Below, piece by piece: positions 24,301-39,300 of a DNA stretch of 64,000 bases. Both the position numbers and the translations under genes were made by a program. Location: NCBI RefSeq assembly GCF_018143015.1, contig NC_054746.1, positions 19,854,464 through 19,918,463 on the forward strand, in the 5' to 3' direction. The notes under the pieces were generated by a model. That model made no database searches. It saw only the letters and a program-made list of their open reading frames with translations, and was not told the DNA's origin. Origin of the DNA: Lytechinus variegatus (lineage: Eukaryota; Echinodermata; Echinoidea; Temnopleuroida; Toxopneustidae). Position 1 is the stretch's first letter; every line of letters begins with the position of its first letter.

Positions 24301-27300
24301 CGTAACCGTAGAGTCCTGAAATGGTGTCAATGACCAGAAGACACATCGTCACAGCACCCATGATGAGGTTACAGATCGGGTAGACGTATACGGTGTGGAA
24401 AGGGATGTAATCTCCGAAAATAGCCGAACTACCTCGACCGAGCATGTCCGACAACCCGAATACCATGAGGACGTGGACACCTTTCGCTGATGGGATGCCA
24501 ATAGTTTCCATGTATTTTATCTACAGAAAATAATAAGAACAATACTTAGGAAGGATTCAAGTTAGATCAATACAAGCACTGCGGAATACTAAAGCCCTCA
24601 CATTTTTTGTTGGCGTTATGTAGGTATTGATGTACAAATATCACTGAGCATCGTAAATATTTTCAACCTATGATCAATATATCATTCAGAACATTCCGAA
24701 GGAACTTGTATAGGAAAACAAATGACTATACATCTGACCTCTAATAAAATACAAATTAAACTTCTGTGACTGTCCAATGATCTTCCACTGAGAATGATAT
24801 GGATTAGAATGACCATTCATGTGAAGTGTCTTTCTAAAGAATATTGACAATATAGTTCCTTAAGATTTAAAAGTACAACATTGACAGCATAGCTGCTAGC
24901 CGAAGTAATTTCATGGTGCATAAGTAATAGGAGAAGATGGACAACTTACAAAATTAACAAAAGGAAAGATGAGCGACATGTTCATGAGAATGTTGGCGGT
25001 CCCCCATAATAAGATGCCTGGCGCCCTCATCGTGTGTAAGAAAGCCTTGATGTACTGTTTGGTTGTATGCTTTGGCGTGTTGTCTGGTATGGGAATCCTT
25101 CTTGACCGTGTACTGTCTCTCCTTGACCAAGTGCTATCTCTCCTGATAAAACTAACGATGCTATCACGTCTGCTGCTCATGGAGCTATTTCTCCTCATCT
25201 TGCCTGTGCTGTCTTTCCTGGAGATCGAGCTCTCTCTCCTACCATTCTGGTCATTCTTCCCTGAGTTGCTGCTTCCCTGCCGTCCTCTAGAGTTCGACCT
25301 ACTGTCTTTTCTTGAGCCATTACTTGACATTTGTGATACATTGCTATCGTTACGCGGGAGCCCTTCCTCCCCATCGCTTGGTAGCTGAGTTGTTGGAGCG
25401 AATGACACGCTTTCTTTTCTCTGCACTGGCGCTGTACCGGTATGGCAGTTCTGATTGATATTCTCGTTGCTGAGTGCAGATTCCTCAATGGTTGAAAGTT
25501 GCGTGCTAAGAAGAACTGGTTCGCCAATCTGGAAGTTTCCTTTGACTGGGATATACCCATTTGTCTGCTGTGCTTTGAATACATCATCACCGGCGTTGAT
25601 CTCATCGTCATTGTAGTATTCTTCCTTGTTCTCCGAGTCTTCCTCTTCTGAGATTTCAATTTCCACGTAGTCGACTTTCTTCCTGAAGAGAGCAGCGCAG
25701 ACGAGCCCATGCACGAGGAGACAACAGCCCAGGATGATGAAGGTCTTACGCCAGCCGAATTTCTCGCAAAGGATCTCGACGGCGGGATTCAGAGCAAGTG
25801 AACCTGCAATGACAAAAAAGAGGATATCTTTCAAAATATGATGAGAAGTAAAAGAGCATTTTTCCCCCATCACATAAATGAAAAATACATGGATAAAAAG
25901 TGTGATGAGGGAGGAAATACTAACCAAAATGTTTTTTGCTATAATCATTATCTTGTTTTCATTAAAACTAATCTTTAGCCTTGGCCGGAAACACGATCTA
26001 AACATTGCATCATGCTATTTAAAACATTAAGCTTTTGCCACCTTTCATTATCAATGTTTTTTTTTGAATAATTTCATTCTCTATTCAAAGAAAGAAAGGT
26101 AAATGTATTTCCCAATTAAAAGAAACAAAAAGATTTGATACCAACCTATACTCCATCCGAGAGTGGCGAAACAAGATGCACGGGCGCTGTTCTTCCTCGG
26201 GAAATAGGTCCCGATCAAGTTTAATGATGTGTTATCGATGAAGTTACTGCCGACACCAAACAGGAGACTGTAGGTGGCGAAAAGGTAGTAGGGGTTGGGC
26301 ACGGCGGCCGAGAGGAGGAGACCGGCGCTGCAAAGGAGAACGCCGACGATGGCGACTTTACGATGTCCGAAGCGCTTGAAGAGACCGGTAGAGATCGGCG
26401 ATGCCGCGAACATAATCCCAAAGGCCACTGACCCGATCCATCCTGCAGGGAAAAGTAACAAAAAAGAAGCAATGATGAAAACGGATCTTGAGAGGATGTC
26501 AAGACAGACTACAATCTGTGCCAGGAATCTGTGGCTAACCTTTCACTTATGCAAATTTTCAGTAGGAGAGGAGGAGAAGGATTGATGGGGCAGGCGTATG
26601 ATGCAGGGTTGCCTATTTTCAATGGTTTGACATATTGAATAAAACTCAAGATTTTGTCTTTGGAAGTAATTGAAACAGTGAAATAAATAACAAAATAACA
26701 GAATGATTGCATTGCGAGGAAGATTTGATTCAAAATCAGAACCACATTATGCATGTCAAATTTTGGGCAGGTTATGGCATCACAAGTTTTCACAACTTCA
26801 ACACGACTCGCAATCATAACATTCTTGGCATAAAAGCTACATGTAGATAGTTGTTTCGATTGTATTATCCGGGGAGACTATATGCCCTGATATTTTATCC
26901 CCACCCGCTAATTATTTGATTTGTTGTAAATGAACTTAATTTGTTGTTGCGATGTTTTGTTTGCATTCATTCAAGTGTGGTTGGATAATGCTGGTATGAA
27001 CAAAAAAATATTATGTAACAAAATGAACGTGCTGAAAATATCTCAATTCGTGCACCACGAAGTCAGTAAGAACTCGCTGCTTTCGATGCGCCACAATTGT
27101 ACGACTATTTTCTCTTCATCATCATTACGTGTGTATACATGTATATGCTAATGGTCAGACAATTTCCTCCTCTCTTAATTTTTATCAATACTATGCAGGA
27201 AATCATTTTGTGGGAAAGTGAAAGGGAAAGTTACCAGACGAACTTGACAAGGGAAGATGGCAGTGGGCGTCGATCAAAGAGATTTCCTTTGAGGTTTCAT

Positions 27301-30300
27301 ATCAATCCTGTTTTTCTTATTGTTGCGTACGATTAATTGTGTTATTTTATCTCACATAGTTTCCGTCCTCTGGCCCTTCTGTAAAAATCTATATCTTTTC
27401 CTTGTCTCATATTATCCCTGTCACTTTCAAGCTGTTTGATAATATCCCTAATTTTTTTTCAATTTACAATTTTAGTCAGCCGTTGGCAGTGCAAATGCAT
27501 TTTAGTCAAAAGCGGTAGATACATGTACAAATAATATTCATCGGTTATAAAAGCAGCTGAAAAAATAACCTTGAGATAAAATAACGTATATTCGTTTCCC
27601 AAACAGAAATGTTTGACGGCTGTATGTGGTATCATTGGGAGGCCCGGTTGGGAGGGAAGGTAAAGTTACATCTTGCAATCTATTGGTAGAGCTAATATAT
27701 GCCTAATAATCTGCTTTATAACTGTACATAATATAATGCCCTGTCGTTTTTCTGTCCAAACGTGTAATATTTTTTAAAAATAATCTTTAACCGAATATTT
27801 CCCCATACATTGCTTTTGCAAATAATAACGATAAAAAATGTGTAAAATGTTGGTAGATTGCTAACAACTGCAAATTGTAGAATTGTTTAATATCAAACAA
27901 CTATAACATTTCTACATAACCGTCATGAGGTGTGCCCCCCCCCCATCTGTTCCGACTGCCGCGGACGATATCTATCTTTTATTCTTATTACAACCTGCTG
28001 ATTTCTCAGTTTTCTCTCCAATTCTAGCCCATGCATCCTTCTAAATTCCCCAGTAAATATTTTTATCTGATCACTGCTTACTATAATATCACCATCATCC
28101 CCCTCCCCCAACTCGGCCCCTGCTGCGCAACTGAATGTAATGATCTTGAATATATAACTAGGAAATAGTTTATATAGGCTCTTGGGCCGTTTCATGAAAC
28201 TATTTGTAAGTTAAGAGTGACTTTAAGAACGATGGTGAACCTTTCTTATGCGCTAAATAATCATCAATGATCATTGATGGTGAATAATCATGTTTAGTAA
28301 TACTTGATTAACCTTATGGCCAAGTTTCATGAACCAGGTCCAGGGAATATCATTTACCACAAGAAAGGATCACCAGTCGATCGTAAATACGAACAGCTCT
28401 ATGAAACGATCCCCTTGTCTCATACATGAACTTGTACATGTACGTGTTATACTTTCAATTTCTGCCAGGTTGTTATTTCCTCTTATCAATTACCGTAAAG
28501 CTTTAAGATCTGAATACACTCTCCATGATAAGATAAAACGTAAACACACCGACACAGCTGATTGCAATTTATTCAATGGGCATTCATTCGTGTATACGGG
28601 TTCTTCTCAAAGTCACCTTCAGCAAAACTTGCCAAGCTGTTACATGTCGAAGAGGCATGAAGGATCAGAACAAAACACGGGGCGTTTTGAATGAAAAATG
28701 ACAGAGAGAGAGAGAGCTAGGGGGGGGACATAAAATTATAACACTATGAATTCACAAAAAAAACGGAACTTTCAATGTCACCTTCATCAACCTAGCCATA
28801 AAATTCGTTAGATCTAAAGACTCAGTTTAGCGCTCTCCATGCACTTCGAATAACAAAAACATTACACTTTATATCGATTCATAAGTGCTATTCCTCATTA
28901 ATTTCAAGGTGATCGACTCCGTTATATAGCAGATAAAGAACTCAAGGACCTTATATTATTCACCGTATAGTCGTAATACTATATGGCAATCCAGTATGAA
29001 CTCAATCCGTTTCTTTCTTTAATATAATTTCAATATATTGATTTAATTTACTTTAGAAATTATCCCGGGGGTTCATCTGTACAGAGATTATATTTGTCAT
29101 CCACGCCCCCCCCCCCTCCTCTTCAAAATAAGGGTTTGCGACTATACATGGCTGAATTCACATCCTTTGGTAATCATCGAACAACTAATCAATCAATATC
29201 CAGGAAGTCCTATGAGAACAATAGGCCTATACCATATCGAGGAACAGGTCTGGGCGTCATGACCGACAGAAGGAAATGAGAACGGCAGAGTAATTAACAC
29301 TCCAAATATATTTATTCATTTCAACCTTTCATGAACCCGGTCTACTACAGGAAAGAAAGCTCTTTCCTGCTTGGAAAATTATGTAACGATTAAACCTTTT
29401 TAACAGAATAGTCATAGATATGGATATATCCAAACATTTTCGAATGTAAATTTGTAAGAGCATAAACATATCATTTTTATCATGTGACAACAATATCCAT
29501 CCACGTAGTAGTATATTTTTGTAAGGTGGGCACGGTAAACACCTGACATCTCTTTACAAATTCAACCTTGGGAAACAATAAAAAAAACCTAACATAAATC
29601 ATAAACCCCAGGAAAAGCTGGTACTGGTATACTGATAGGTAGTGGTTGTGGGCCGTCTTACCAAAAGACGTTAGTTTAAACAGAACTCGAAAAAAATCAA
29701 ATACAAATCCCTAATACACGTGTTTCATTGGTCGAACATTTGGAGTTGCTTTTGATCGAAATTTTTTGTGCAACGTGCCTCAGAATGCAAACGTCACCGT
29801 TGGCGTCATGTGCAGAAACGTACAGCGTTATAGGGTAACATTCCACATGAAAATATCATGATCATGCGGTTTACAGGTTACGAAACATTACGTACACAGC
29901 ATGATCTCCCTTTATTTCATTTTCATGTATTGTCTGGTACGTTCTGTTCGAACTTTGAATCGCTGCTTTGCAACTCAAAAGTGTTAAAGCAGCAGCTAGA
30001 GATATTACAAATATTTTAAGAACATCTTTCTCATGTATAGGGATATTAAATAGGGTAACATTCCACATGAAAATGTCATGATCATGCATTTTACATGAAT
30101 GTAACGAAATATTACGTACACAGCATGGTATCCCTTAATTTCATTTTCATGTATTGTACATGTATGGTGCGTTCTGTTCGAACTCGCTGCTTTCTTTGCA
30201 ATTCTTAAATATTTTAAGAACATCTTCCATACATTTGCACTTCTATTACAACAAGATATGAATATAATCATCCTTGTTAGGGTTATAATCATTCTTTATC

Positions 30301-33300
30301 GTAGTTCATTTTGAAAGAATGCACCTGACCAGTGAAAAAAAGCAGAATAATTTTTTTTCTGTTGGGAGGGGGGGGGGTCAGAGTTGTCGCATGTTTGTTC
30401 CTGCTTGTTTGCCATTTGTATTGTCTGGAAGTGCTTTAGCTAGATATTTACATCGGTAGGACAAAATAATACATTTTGGCAAAAAGACCTTTCCTTCCAT
30501 AAATCGATCATTTTACCACGTAGCCGTGACCGATTTCTCGGTCATTGTCCGACAAGTGGACTTGTCATAAACCCCTTTTCTGCGTCCATTCTGCAAAGTC
30601 ATTACCATTCAATGCACAACTTGAATGTGGTATTGTTTAGCGCCATAGGAAGCCATTGTTGTTTTTCGATTGTACTTTCTCTTCTCATTCTGAAGATGAC
30701 TTTGGAACCAACCGAAGGAGATTCACGGTGCTGGATGTCAACAATGGAAGAGCGCCGAGCGTGTCCCGGGACTGGGAGCGTTAAAAGGGTGTGGTCTTAC
30801 GGTTGAGCATAATCTTGTTTCCATTAGTTCATCAATAAAAACATGAAACTATTCTAGCAAGATACTCTCATGAACATAGGCCTACGCATCATATACATCG
30901 TTCATGCATAGAGCTTTATGGTTCATGCACTGTTAATTGCGTGAGCACACAGTCCAACAATGCTCATTATACTGAAATCTTTATCATTTAGTTTAATTTT
31001 CCTATATGTAGCTATTAATATAATTACATGCACAATAAACCAATGAACCCAGATTGGTTACAGACGGGACAGTCGTCCTCAAACGCTGAAATTCTTGAAC
31101 TCTTGCGTTGACCATGGCTTGACCAAAGATGATAATTATACAGTGCTAACTCAAGACGTGATAAAAACAAGACAACGACAATACATGTATTCTGCACGAC
31201 AATATAGTCCTACAGCTGAGATAACAACTGAGATGTGGTCCTCGTGGTGGTTTGGGGGCCATATGCTTTCCCCAACTCATTTTCATCCCATGCCCTGATC
31301 CTTTATAATTAACTTTAATCCGGTGCAATTAACATGGTGATCAAACGAGGTCTTTATTTTGCAATATCATGCAAGCATTGATCACCTGATGCAAATACGA
31401 GATTTCTTCCAACCCAAATACACGTACAGGACACCTGCAGACTGGCAAAGGAAACCTTGTCGGAAACTTTAGTGGAGGAAGTTTGATCAAGAAGGTGAGT
31501 CCCTGGCTTGATTTGAACTTAATAACAATGAACTGACCCAACCCATCCGTACAAAATAAACATCATAACATAATTACAGAAGTTTTTTTTTCAAAAGCAA
31601 ACATGCCTATCAAATGGAGTCTCTTTCTATCAACTGTTCTTAATTTTGTGTTTTCGGGTCAAACAAGCTTTAATTACGTAAGATACATAAGAGGATTCGG
31701 ATCAAAGTACACAATCTGACAATAGCGTGAATAAGCATTACTAATTTACTGGGTCCTATTTCATCTCAAACAAACATGGACTAGATATGGGTGCATGAAT
31801 ACAACCAGATATGACTGGATTTAACCCCTCTGTACTTTTTAAAGGTACTTTCACCCTTTCTGTAGTGGCGGGTTTATTGGGGTGAACTGAATTTTTACGC
31901 GGGAAACGGGAAACAGCCAAATTCCGTTATCTCTTATTATCGTCTGTATTATAAGGCCATGTTGCTGAAAAAAATCGTAAGTCAGAACGCGTACTATTAC
32001 AAAATACAGTATATTTGTCATCTATCAGAAATGTTGAGAGGGATTAAGATGTGGAACACTGAATCGACGGACCCTCAAAATATAAGTACATGGTTTATTA
32101 TCATTGCTATAATGATATTAACAATTGGGAATAATGTCTTCGATCGAGAATCTGTTGGACTCGATATAGATTATTAGCAAACAAACTGTCAACTATGGAA
32201 GCTTAAAAGTGCCACCGAGATGTTGAGATAATTATCTCGGGAAGTCGACATCTTGATAGCAAAATATAAGATGACGAGATCCTGGATCTCATCATGTTGA
32301 CATCTTTTAGAAGAGATGATGAGATGACGAGATCCTGGATCTCATCATGTCAACATCTTTAAGAAGAGATGTTGAGATGACGAGATCCTGGATCTCATCA
32401 TGTCAACATCTTTTAGAAGAGATGTTGAGATGACGAGATCCTGGATCTCATCATGTCGACATCTTTTAGAACAGATGATGAGATGACAAGATCCTGGATC
32501 TCATCATGTCAACATCTTTTAGAACAGATGATGAGATGACAAGATCCCGGATCTCATCATGTCAACATCTTTTAGAAGAGATGTTGAGATGACAAGATCC
32601 CGGATCTCATCATGTTGACATCTTGTAGAAAAGATGATGAGATGATGAGATGATCTTGCCATCTCAACATCTCTTCTTAAGATGTTGACATGATGAGATC
32701 CAGGATTTTGTCATCTCATCATCTCTTCTACAAGATGTCAACATGATGAGATCCAGGATCTTGTCATCTCATCATCTCTTCTACAAGATGTCAACATGAT
32801 GAGATCCGGGATCTTGTCATCTCATCATCTCTTCCAAAAGATGTCAACATGATGAGATCCAGGATCTTGTCATCTCATCATCTCTTCTAAAAGATGTCAA
32901 CATGATGAGATCCGGGATCTTGTCATCTCAACATCTCTTCTAAAAGATGTTGACATGATGAGATCCGGGATCTTGTCATCTCATCATCTCTTCTAAAAGA
33001 TGTCGACATGATGAGATCCAGGATCTCGTCATCTTATCTTTTGCTATCAAGATGTCGACTTCCCGAGATAATTATCTCAACATCTCGGTGGCACTTTTAA
33101 GCTTCCATAGTCAACAGTATACTACAAGCATGATCATACTTTTAGGCCATGCAGTTGATATCTGGTACCGATCCAACAGGTCATTTGTACTTTACACCGC
33201 GCGAAAGTCCAGGCAAAGTGCAACAGGTGGACAATCACTGCTATATAGAATTAGCGTGTTGCATATTTTGTCCTGCTGTAAACCCTTAACAGGTAGAACC

Positions 33301-36300
33301 AATAAACTCCTTGGTATGACCATGGACCCTAGGGTCCATGGTATAACTAGCTATCATCATGCATATCCTATAGCCAATTAGAGCTTGGAGAATTTTAAAT
33401 CACAAGTCAACGGACAAGACCTGTGGCCCAAAGACAAACCGCTGTTCCTCTTCATAATATACCTGGTGCTGCTTGGTCAATCCATGCTCCGATCTACGAG
33501 TTTTGAATGTCCATGACCACATCCCAGACGCGCGCATCTCGGACCTACTTGGTCCGTCAAACCATGGAGCTAACATGGTCAAACCATGGAGCTAACAGAG
33601 ATAGCTCTATGGTCAAACCAAGGAGATATCACCTCTATGGTCGAACCATGTAGTGGGTCCATGGTCAAACACATCGGGCTGCAGTTATGTCGAGATCTAT
33701 GTAATTTTCCTAACAAATAACAATAGCCTAGGGCCAACATCAAATATCGCTGTCTTTTTAACCAATACTCGTTAAATAAAGATGTCTATGACCGAAAAAG
33801 AACGAACAGGGACGCATTAACCAGGGAATTGTCGAGTTTACTTAGGTATGTTGCAGAGGCCACCTTCGTGATAGGAACTCTTAACATGGAATAATGCAAA
33901 TTATATGGGTAGCATTTTAAAAAAAATCGAAGGTAATAATGTATTCCAAATTTGAATCGAAAACAGCCGGGCCAGATCCCAACCTGCTATACCATCATAA
34001 ACATTTACCGGCCGGCACTTGGTTACTATTTTCCTTCCTAAACAATGGCTTCCACCGTCCTATTAATACTGGAGTTGAAGGGCACAAAACCCGCCCAAAA
34101 GAGGAAACTTTGTTGTATGTTTGTAGTCTGTGAATAAACGCATACAGATGGCGTTGGCATTCGGAAAGTCATCTTTCGTCTTCAAAGGACATATTCGAAT
34201 ATTGCCAACCGGATCAATTACGAATTCGGTGTCAGTTTGAAAATAAATGCGTAATAAACCTGGACTTGAATGCAATTCATAATATTCATAATCATACAAA
34301 AAGGTAACCCCCCCTTCTTCGTCGATAAACACACACACCCACCCAACTAGTGATTTCGAGATTTTAGGTTTATTTCTCGGTTAATTTTTTTTTTTTTTTG
34401 TCATTTGGGTCATCTGGACTATTCATCATCAACCGAAAACAAAAAAAAGTGCAGTTACCCCTTCCAATTTGATAAAATGGAGAAACTTCACCTACTGTCT
34501 CTTGCTTTTCTTTCTTCTTCTTTATCGATATATATTTTCCATTTTCTCCTTTATTTCTTCCGACTTTCCCTCTAGAAATTCTAGAATGAACTTACATTTT
34601 CATTGAATGTTTTCATGTAAAGGTTATAAAGAGAAAAAACATTTCCAAATTAAAAAAAGACTTGCACATTTACATGAATATGGAACCCCATAAGCATACT
34701 TGGTAAAGACATGGACCATAGTTAAGACAAAAGGTAACTCCTCATTCGAATGCTGCAATAACTGTTGAAATATTTAGAATTAGAACAAGATTCATATCCC
34801 TTGGTGCTTAGGCCACCGATAGGCCAATAAATCATTCTAAAAATAGAAATGATTTGAAGGAAAATGGGGCCATAAACCTCATGTGACTGTTTCAAAAAGA
34901 ATGTTTTAAGGACAGGGCACTGGGAACGATATTGTGACTGGGGGTGCTGAGTGTCAATTTGACAAGCAAAAAAAAGGGTTTCTGTGAAAAAAATGGCTAT
35001 ATTTCTCCATTTTGTAATACCATCCAGAATTCATGGGGTGCTGCATGTGGAAAATGATACACGCAGCACCCCAAAGGAAAATATTGGGGGTGCCTCAGCA
35101 CCCCAGCACCCCCGTTTCACATGGCCATGATAAAGACACAAGTGTCTTATTTCACCAGGATCAAATATGAAAAGTTCGCCTCTCCACGGCTTTAGGGTCG
35201 TAGAGATACATATCTTACAAACGAACTTTGACACTGCGTCACAGAAGTTTGATGCAAAAAAACTATTCTGAGATAAACAACTCGAAGCACTTTACGACTG
35301 CGTACATGATGTGTGTCTATATGGGAATGGAAAATGGTTTTCTGGTTGCCCTAAGCATGGGCTGGTATACTGTTTACAAACAAAATACTGATATTACACA
35401 TACGTGTAGACCAACCTTACAAAAGTCTATTATTAATTTGGGGAGCACGGCTGAAAGCTACACAACAGTTTTACTATATGGTTCGTTAACAGACTTAAAT
35501 ATACATTAAAAAAACAAATGTGGGAACATAAACGCTGAACATTCATTCATTATTAACAGAGTAATTTTTTTATTGCTCTAAGTCGCTTTCAGACTTGGGT
35601 AAATAATAATTTATGATGAATATAAAATTACAAGTTCATGTATACAAGTCGATACCAACAATGTCAATGGGATTTGAAAGGTATATAGATGGGGTATCGG
35701 AATGATCATGAATTCAATGGAATCACGACCGATGAAAATAAATAATGAAAAACAAAGTGGATATCATTATGTGAACACAAAAGATCGACGCACAAAATGG
35801 GCAACTGCTCAAGTGAAATGATTATATTTTTCTAAAAGAAATATTGACACTTTGTTTGATGATATATCTATCTCTCTGATTATCGTTTTCAGCCGCCAGC
35901 GTCTTGGTCTATCTCAATGATCGCTATCCAAACATGCAGTCGTTTCTCATCTAGTCACAATTAGCAGTCTGTTTATGAATAAGTGCATGGATAATCTGAA
36001 AATGTAAAGCAATTGGAGATTAAAGATTTAGATTAAACCTAATTTTTTCATATGAGTACAATAGGAAGATGGAAAAATAATTGAAGGTGGGCAAATAAAC
36101 AACCTCCTTGGAGCTCTCCAACTTTGGACCTCTCGCTCTCTTCACCCACTTTGATCAGACTAATGGATGTCATCAAGAGGATTGGAACAATGGTCGGGAC
36201 ACGTCTTTTCGTGGTATTGAATTGTCTTTATAGAACACGTGAAAACTATACTCATTAAACAATATTTGCGTACGTTTCACATGCAGGCAGATTGAAAGAA

Positions 36301-39300
36301 AAAATGGGTTTGTATAATTCGACGGAGGGAAGGAGATGGTTTGTGACAGAACTTGGCGCATCCCCTATGTTTGCACGTAACGCTACAAATCTAGCTCCAT
36401 GGGTTGGTCTCAGAAAATAGGGTTCTGTATCATCGGCTGAGGAAAAAAAAAGAAAATTCAAAACTACCAAAGATAAAGACAGGATATAATTTCAAACTAC
36501 TCTTCGACGGCACAAGAAGTAAAATGAAAACTAGATTTCCCCGGTGAGTAGTTCTAGATGGACTTTGTTTACAAAGGTAATACGAACACGTGTGTACTTG
36601 CAAAATTGTAATACAAGAACTGAATAGAATGATGGTATAATAGTCAAGGTAATACAATACATAGACCTTATTGTTTGTTCCGTAAACAATAAACCAACAA
36701 TAAGTAATAGGACCCAATGCAATTTCCCTGATCATGACTTTGTATTCACATATTTCTACATAATAGTCTTTCTTCCGAGAGTAACAAAATATATCATCAT
36801 ACACTTTCATGCCCCTCCCTGCCTTTTGTCTAGATGAGATGTAATGAAGGAATAACAAATAATTATCTGTGGCTGGATGGCAAACTACCATCTTGCGATG
36901 GAACGAAAACATTTTTTTATCACAAGAGGAAGGCGATATCGGATGATCCCCATAACAGAAAAATATATTTTGAATGATTTATCTTTAGGCTAGGGTATTA
37001 ATAAAAAAATGGAATCTTGGGAAGGAAGGAGGACATTAAAATATCCAGGCAAGCTCGTATTGGTGGTCCTTAATCCTAAAACAATTCACTTTGCCTGGTA
37101 TCTTTATCATGTCATATCAAATATTTCATACAAGAAAATAAACCATTACCCCTTGTTTAAATTTCGTTACCCTAAAAAAAAATCTGTCATGAAAAATTTG
37201 CCAGAACATTTTTTTAAGGAGGCCAATTTGTTATAGCTGTCTTAAAGATATTTCGAAAAGGGGGGGCATGTAGGAGGGGGGTGTGATCGTCCTTTGGGTT
37301 TCATTGGTTTACATTATAGATGAACCAATTTTCCTGATCAAACAAAGGACAAAGAAAATTGCAAATTTCTCTGATATCAATTGCATTGCGTAGTAGACTC
37401 AAAGTAGAAAAGAGGCATTTTATGATAAATGGCGCATCAGGACTCGGTGACATGCTTGAGATGCAATAAAAAATTTCATCAGACCGTATCATACATGTAT
37501 TGTAGTAAAATGCAGTAGCATTTACAAACTAATTTTGATTAAATCGAAATAAATTGATAAAAAAAAATACAAGGCAAGCAGAAAGATTAAGTTGTGTGTA
37601 CCGATGAGCATGATGAGCATGATGAAAAAACCCTGATTAATTTTCTAAAGATACACCAATATTGAATTGTAAGAAACATGTCGTATAAGTTTAGTAATTA
37701 TAAAAATTGAGATACGAATAAAATGTAGATATTCTTCACTGTTTTCAACTTTTCATCTCAAAAGCTATTAAAATTATCTTTACAAAACCTATGTAAATAT
37801 GTATCCTTCATTTCGTCTTCATTCCCCCATTATACTGACTATTAGAAGGGAAGACTCTTTCTAAAAAAAAAAAAAAAAAAGAAAGAAAGAAATGCTCAAT
37901 CATCGGGCAATCCAAATTTGTCACCTAATGTTATCTGCTATACATTCAGAACGCCAAGACGGATGTTAAAGTAATTTCGCAATAATTTTCTTGAAATCTA
38001 ATCTCTGTACAGCTGATAATTCTTACTGGTAAGCTGATAATGTGACCACATTTTCTTTCGATACACGTCTGTACTATTCTAACGTATAATCCTCAGTTGA
38101 AGCAGGGTAGATGATTGATAGCAGGTGGTTATTCATGACTAGTATATCTTAATGTTACTTAGACCTGATGACAGAACAACGGTGTAAAATGTCATAAATA
38201 ATTATAACGATTATATTAGATTTTTCGATATGAATTTGCCTATTGATTCCACATGGAGAAGAATGGTGATCACTGACGAAAATATATACATTTTAGGAAT
38301 GTATTCATGATTAGATCTTATCAATAACACTTTGGGATAATGCTACAAGTTGATAATCTTAGAAATTACTTTTATTCATGCAAAATTTGCGTATAATTCT
38401 TGACTTCGCTCATTAAAAATATTACAGCCAGTAATTAAACGGAATGCATTATCTCTCGATTCACACACCTCGCAGAATCATAGCACTTTTTTCATCAAGC
38501 TCCTGTTACAATTTCCAAACCATAAAAATTTAAATGAGATAATGCTGGTTTAGAAGGATGGTCGGAGTCACGGCCAATATTGAAGTCCTTCGTGTGGGTA
38601 TTATCCATCGTGGCTTTCTTCTATGACATGACGATCTAGTGTCAGAAGATTAAATTTCAGCCATCGTAATCCTACTTCAAAGGACGGAGAAAAAGTGAAT
38701 TTGAATGACCAAGATAATTGACTCTTGCCGAATCCATGGCAAGGACTGTCATCGAACAATGGTGAAGGACCATTGGTTTTCTTGGGTGCACATCAAAAGG
38801 GGTAAAAAGGGCGTAAATGGGGGCGTGTACATTTTTATTGGGGTATACGGATTTATTTTCAGAAAAAGAAATCATAACAGCCTGAAGATGAAATTTCCCT
38901 GATTTACATGTAAAGGAAATTGATTGCCCAAACGCATGTTAAAAACGTTTACGAAAATAATTCTTAGAAGAAAAAAAAAAGATAGTGTTTTTTTTTCTGG
39001 TATGAACCGGGATTTTACAATTTTACAATTAGCAGAATCTAAAACAAAAAACGAAATTGCTTCGGGGATTATTTTTTTGCCAAAATATTAACAATAGTTA
39101 CCACTTCCTGTGGTTAATAAGCAAGCCCACCTCCCCCTCCAAAAAATCGATTTGCGGTGATAATTTATGACAGGTGTCATAAGAATATTGATGTAAAATA
39201 CGAACCGGGCAGTAAAACGAAATATTTCTCATGCATGATTATACCATCCTGAGAATGTCTTATCTTAAACTACTCCCATTTACATTTAAAATCTACAATA

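Noticed and set aside
24969-25388. 139-codon + strand frame within exon 3 of the transporter
   Set aside because: It is the antisense shadow of the Arg/Ser-rich loop; the - strand frame joins six exons into a complete transporter.
32193-33110. CRISPR-like array, because of regular 53-bp spacing
   Set aside because: There are no unique spacers between repeats, the array is palindromic, and the surrounding DNA is an animal intron.
34063-34338. 91-codon - strand frame as a gene fragment
   Set aside because: No recognisable domain, no splice context, and no relation to neighbouring exons.
36430-36912. 160-codon open frame on the - strand in intron 1 of the transporter
   Set aside because: It is long for the region, but the product is hydrophobic noise with no domain, no fitting splice sites for insertion between TM1 and TM2, and the flanking exons already join in phase.
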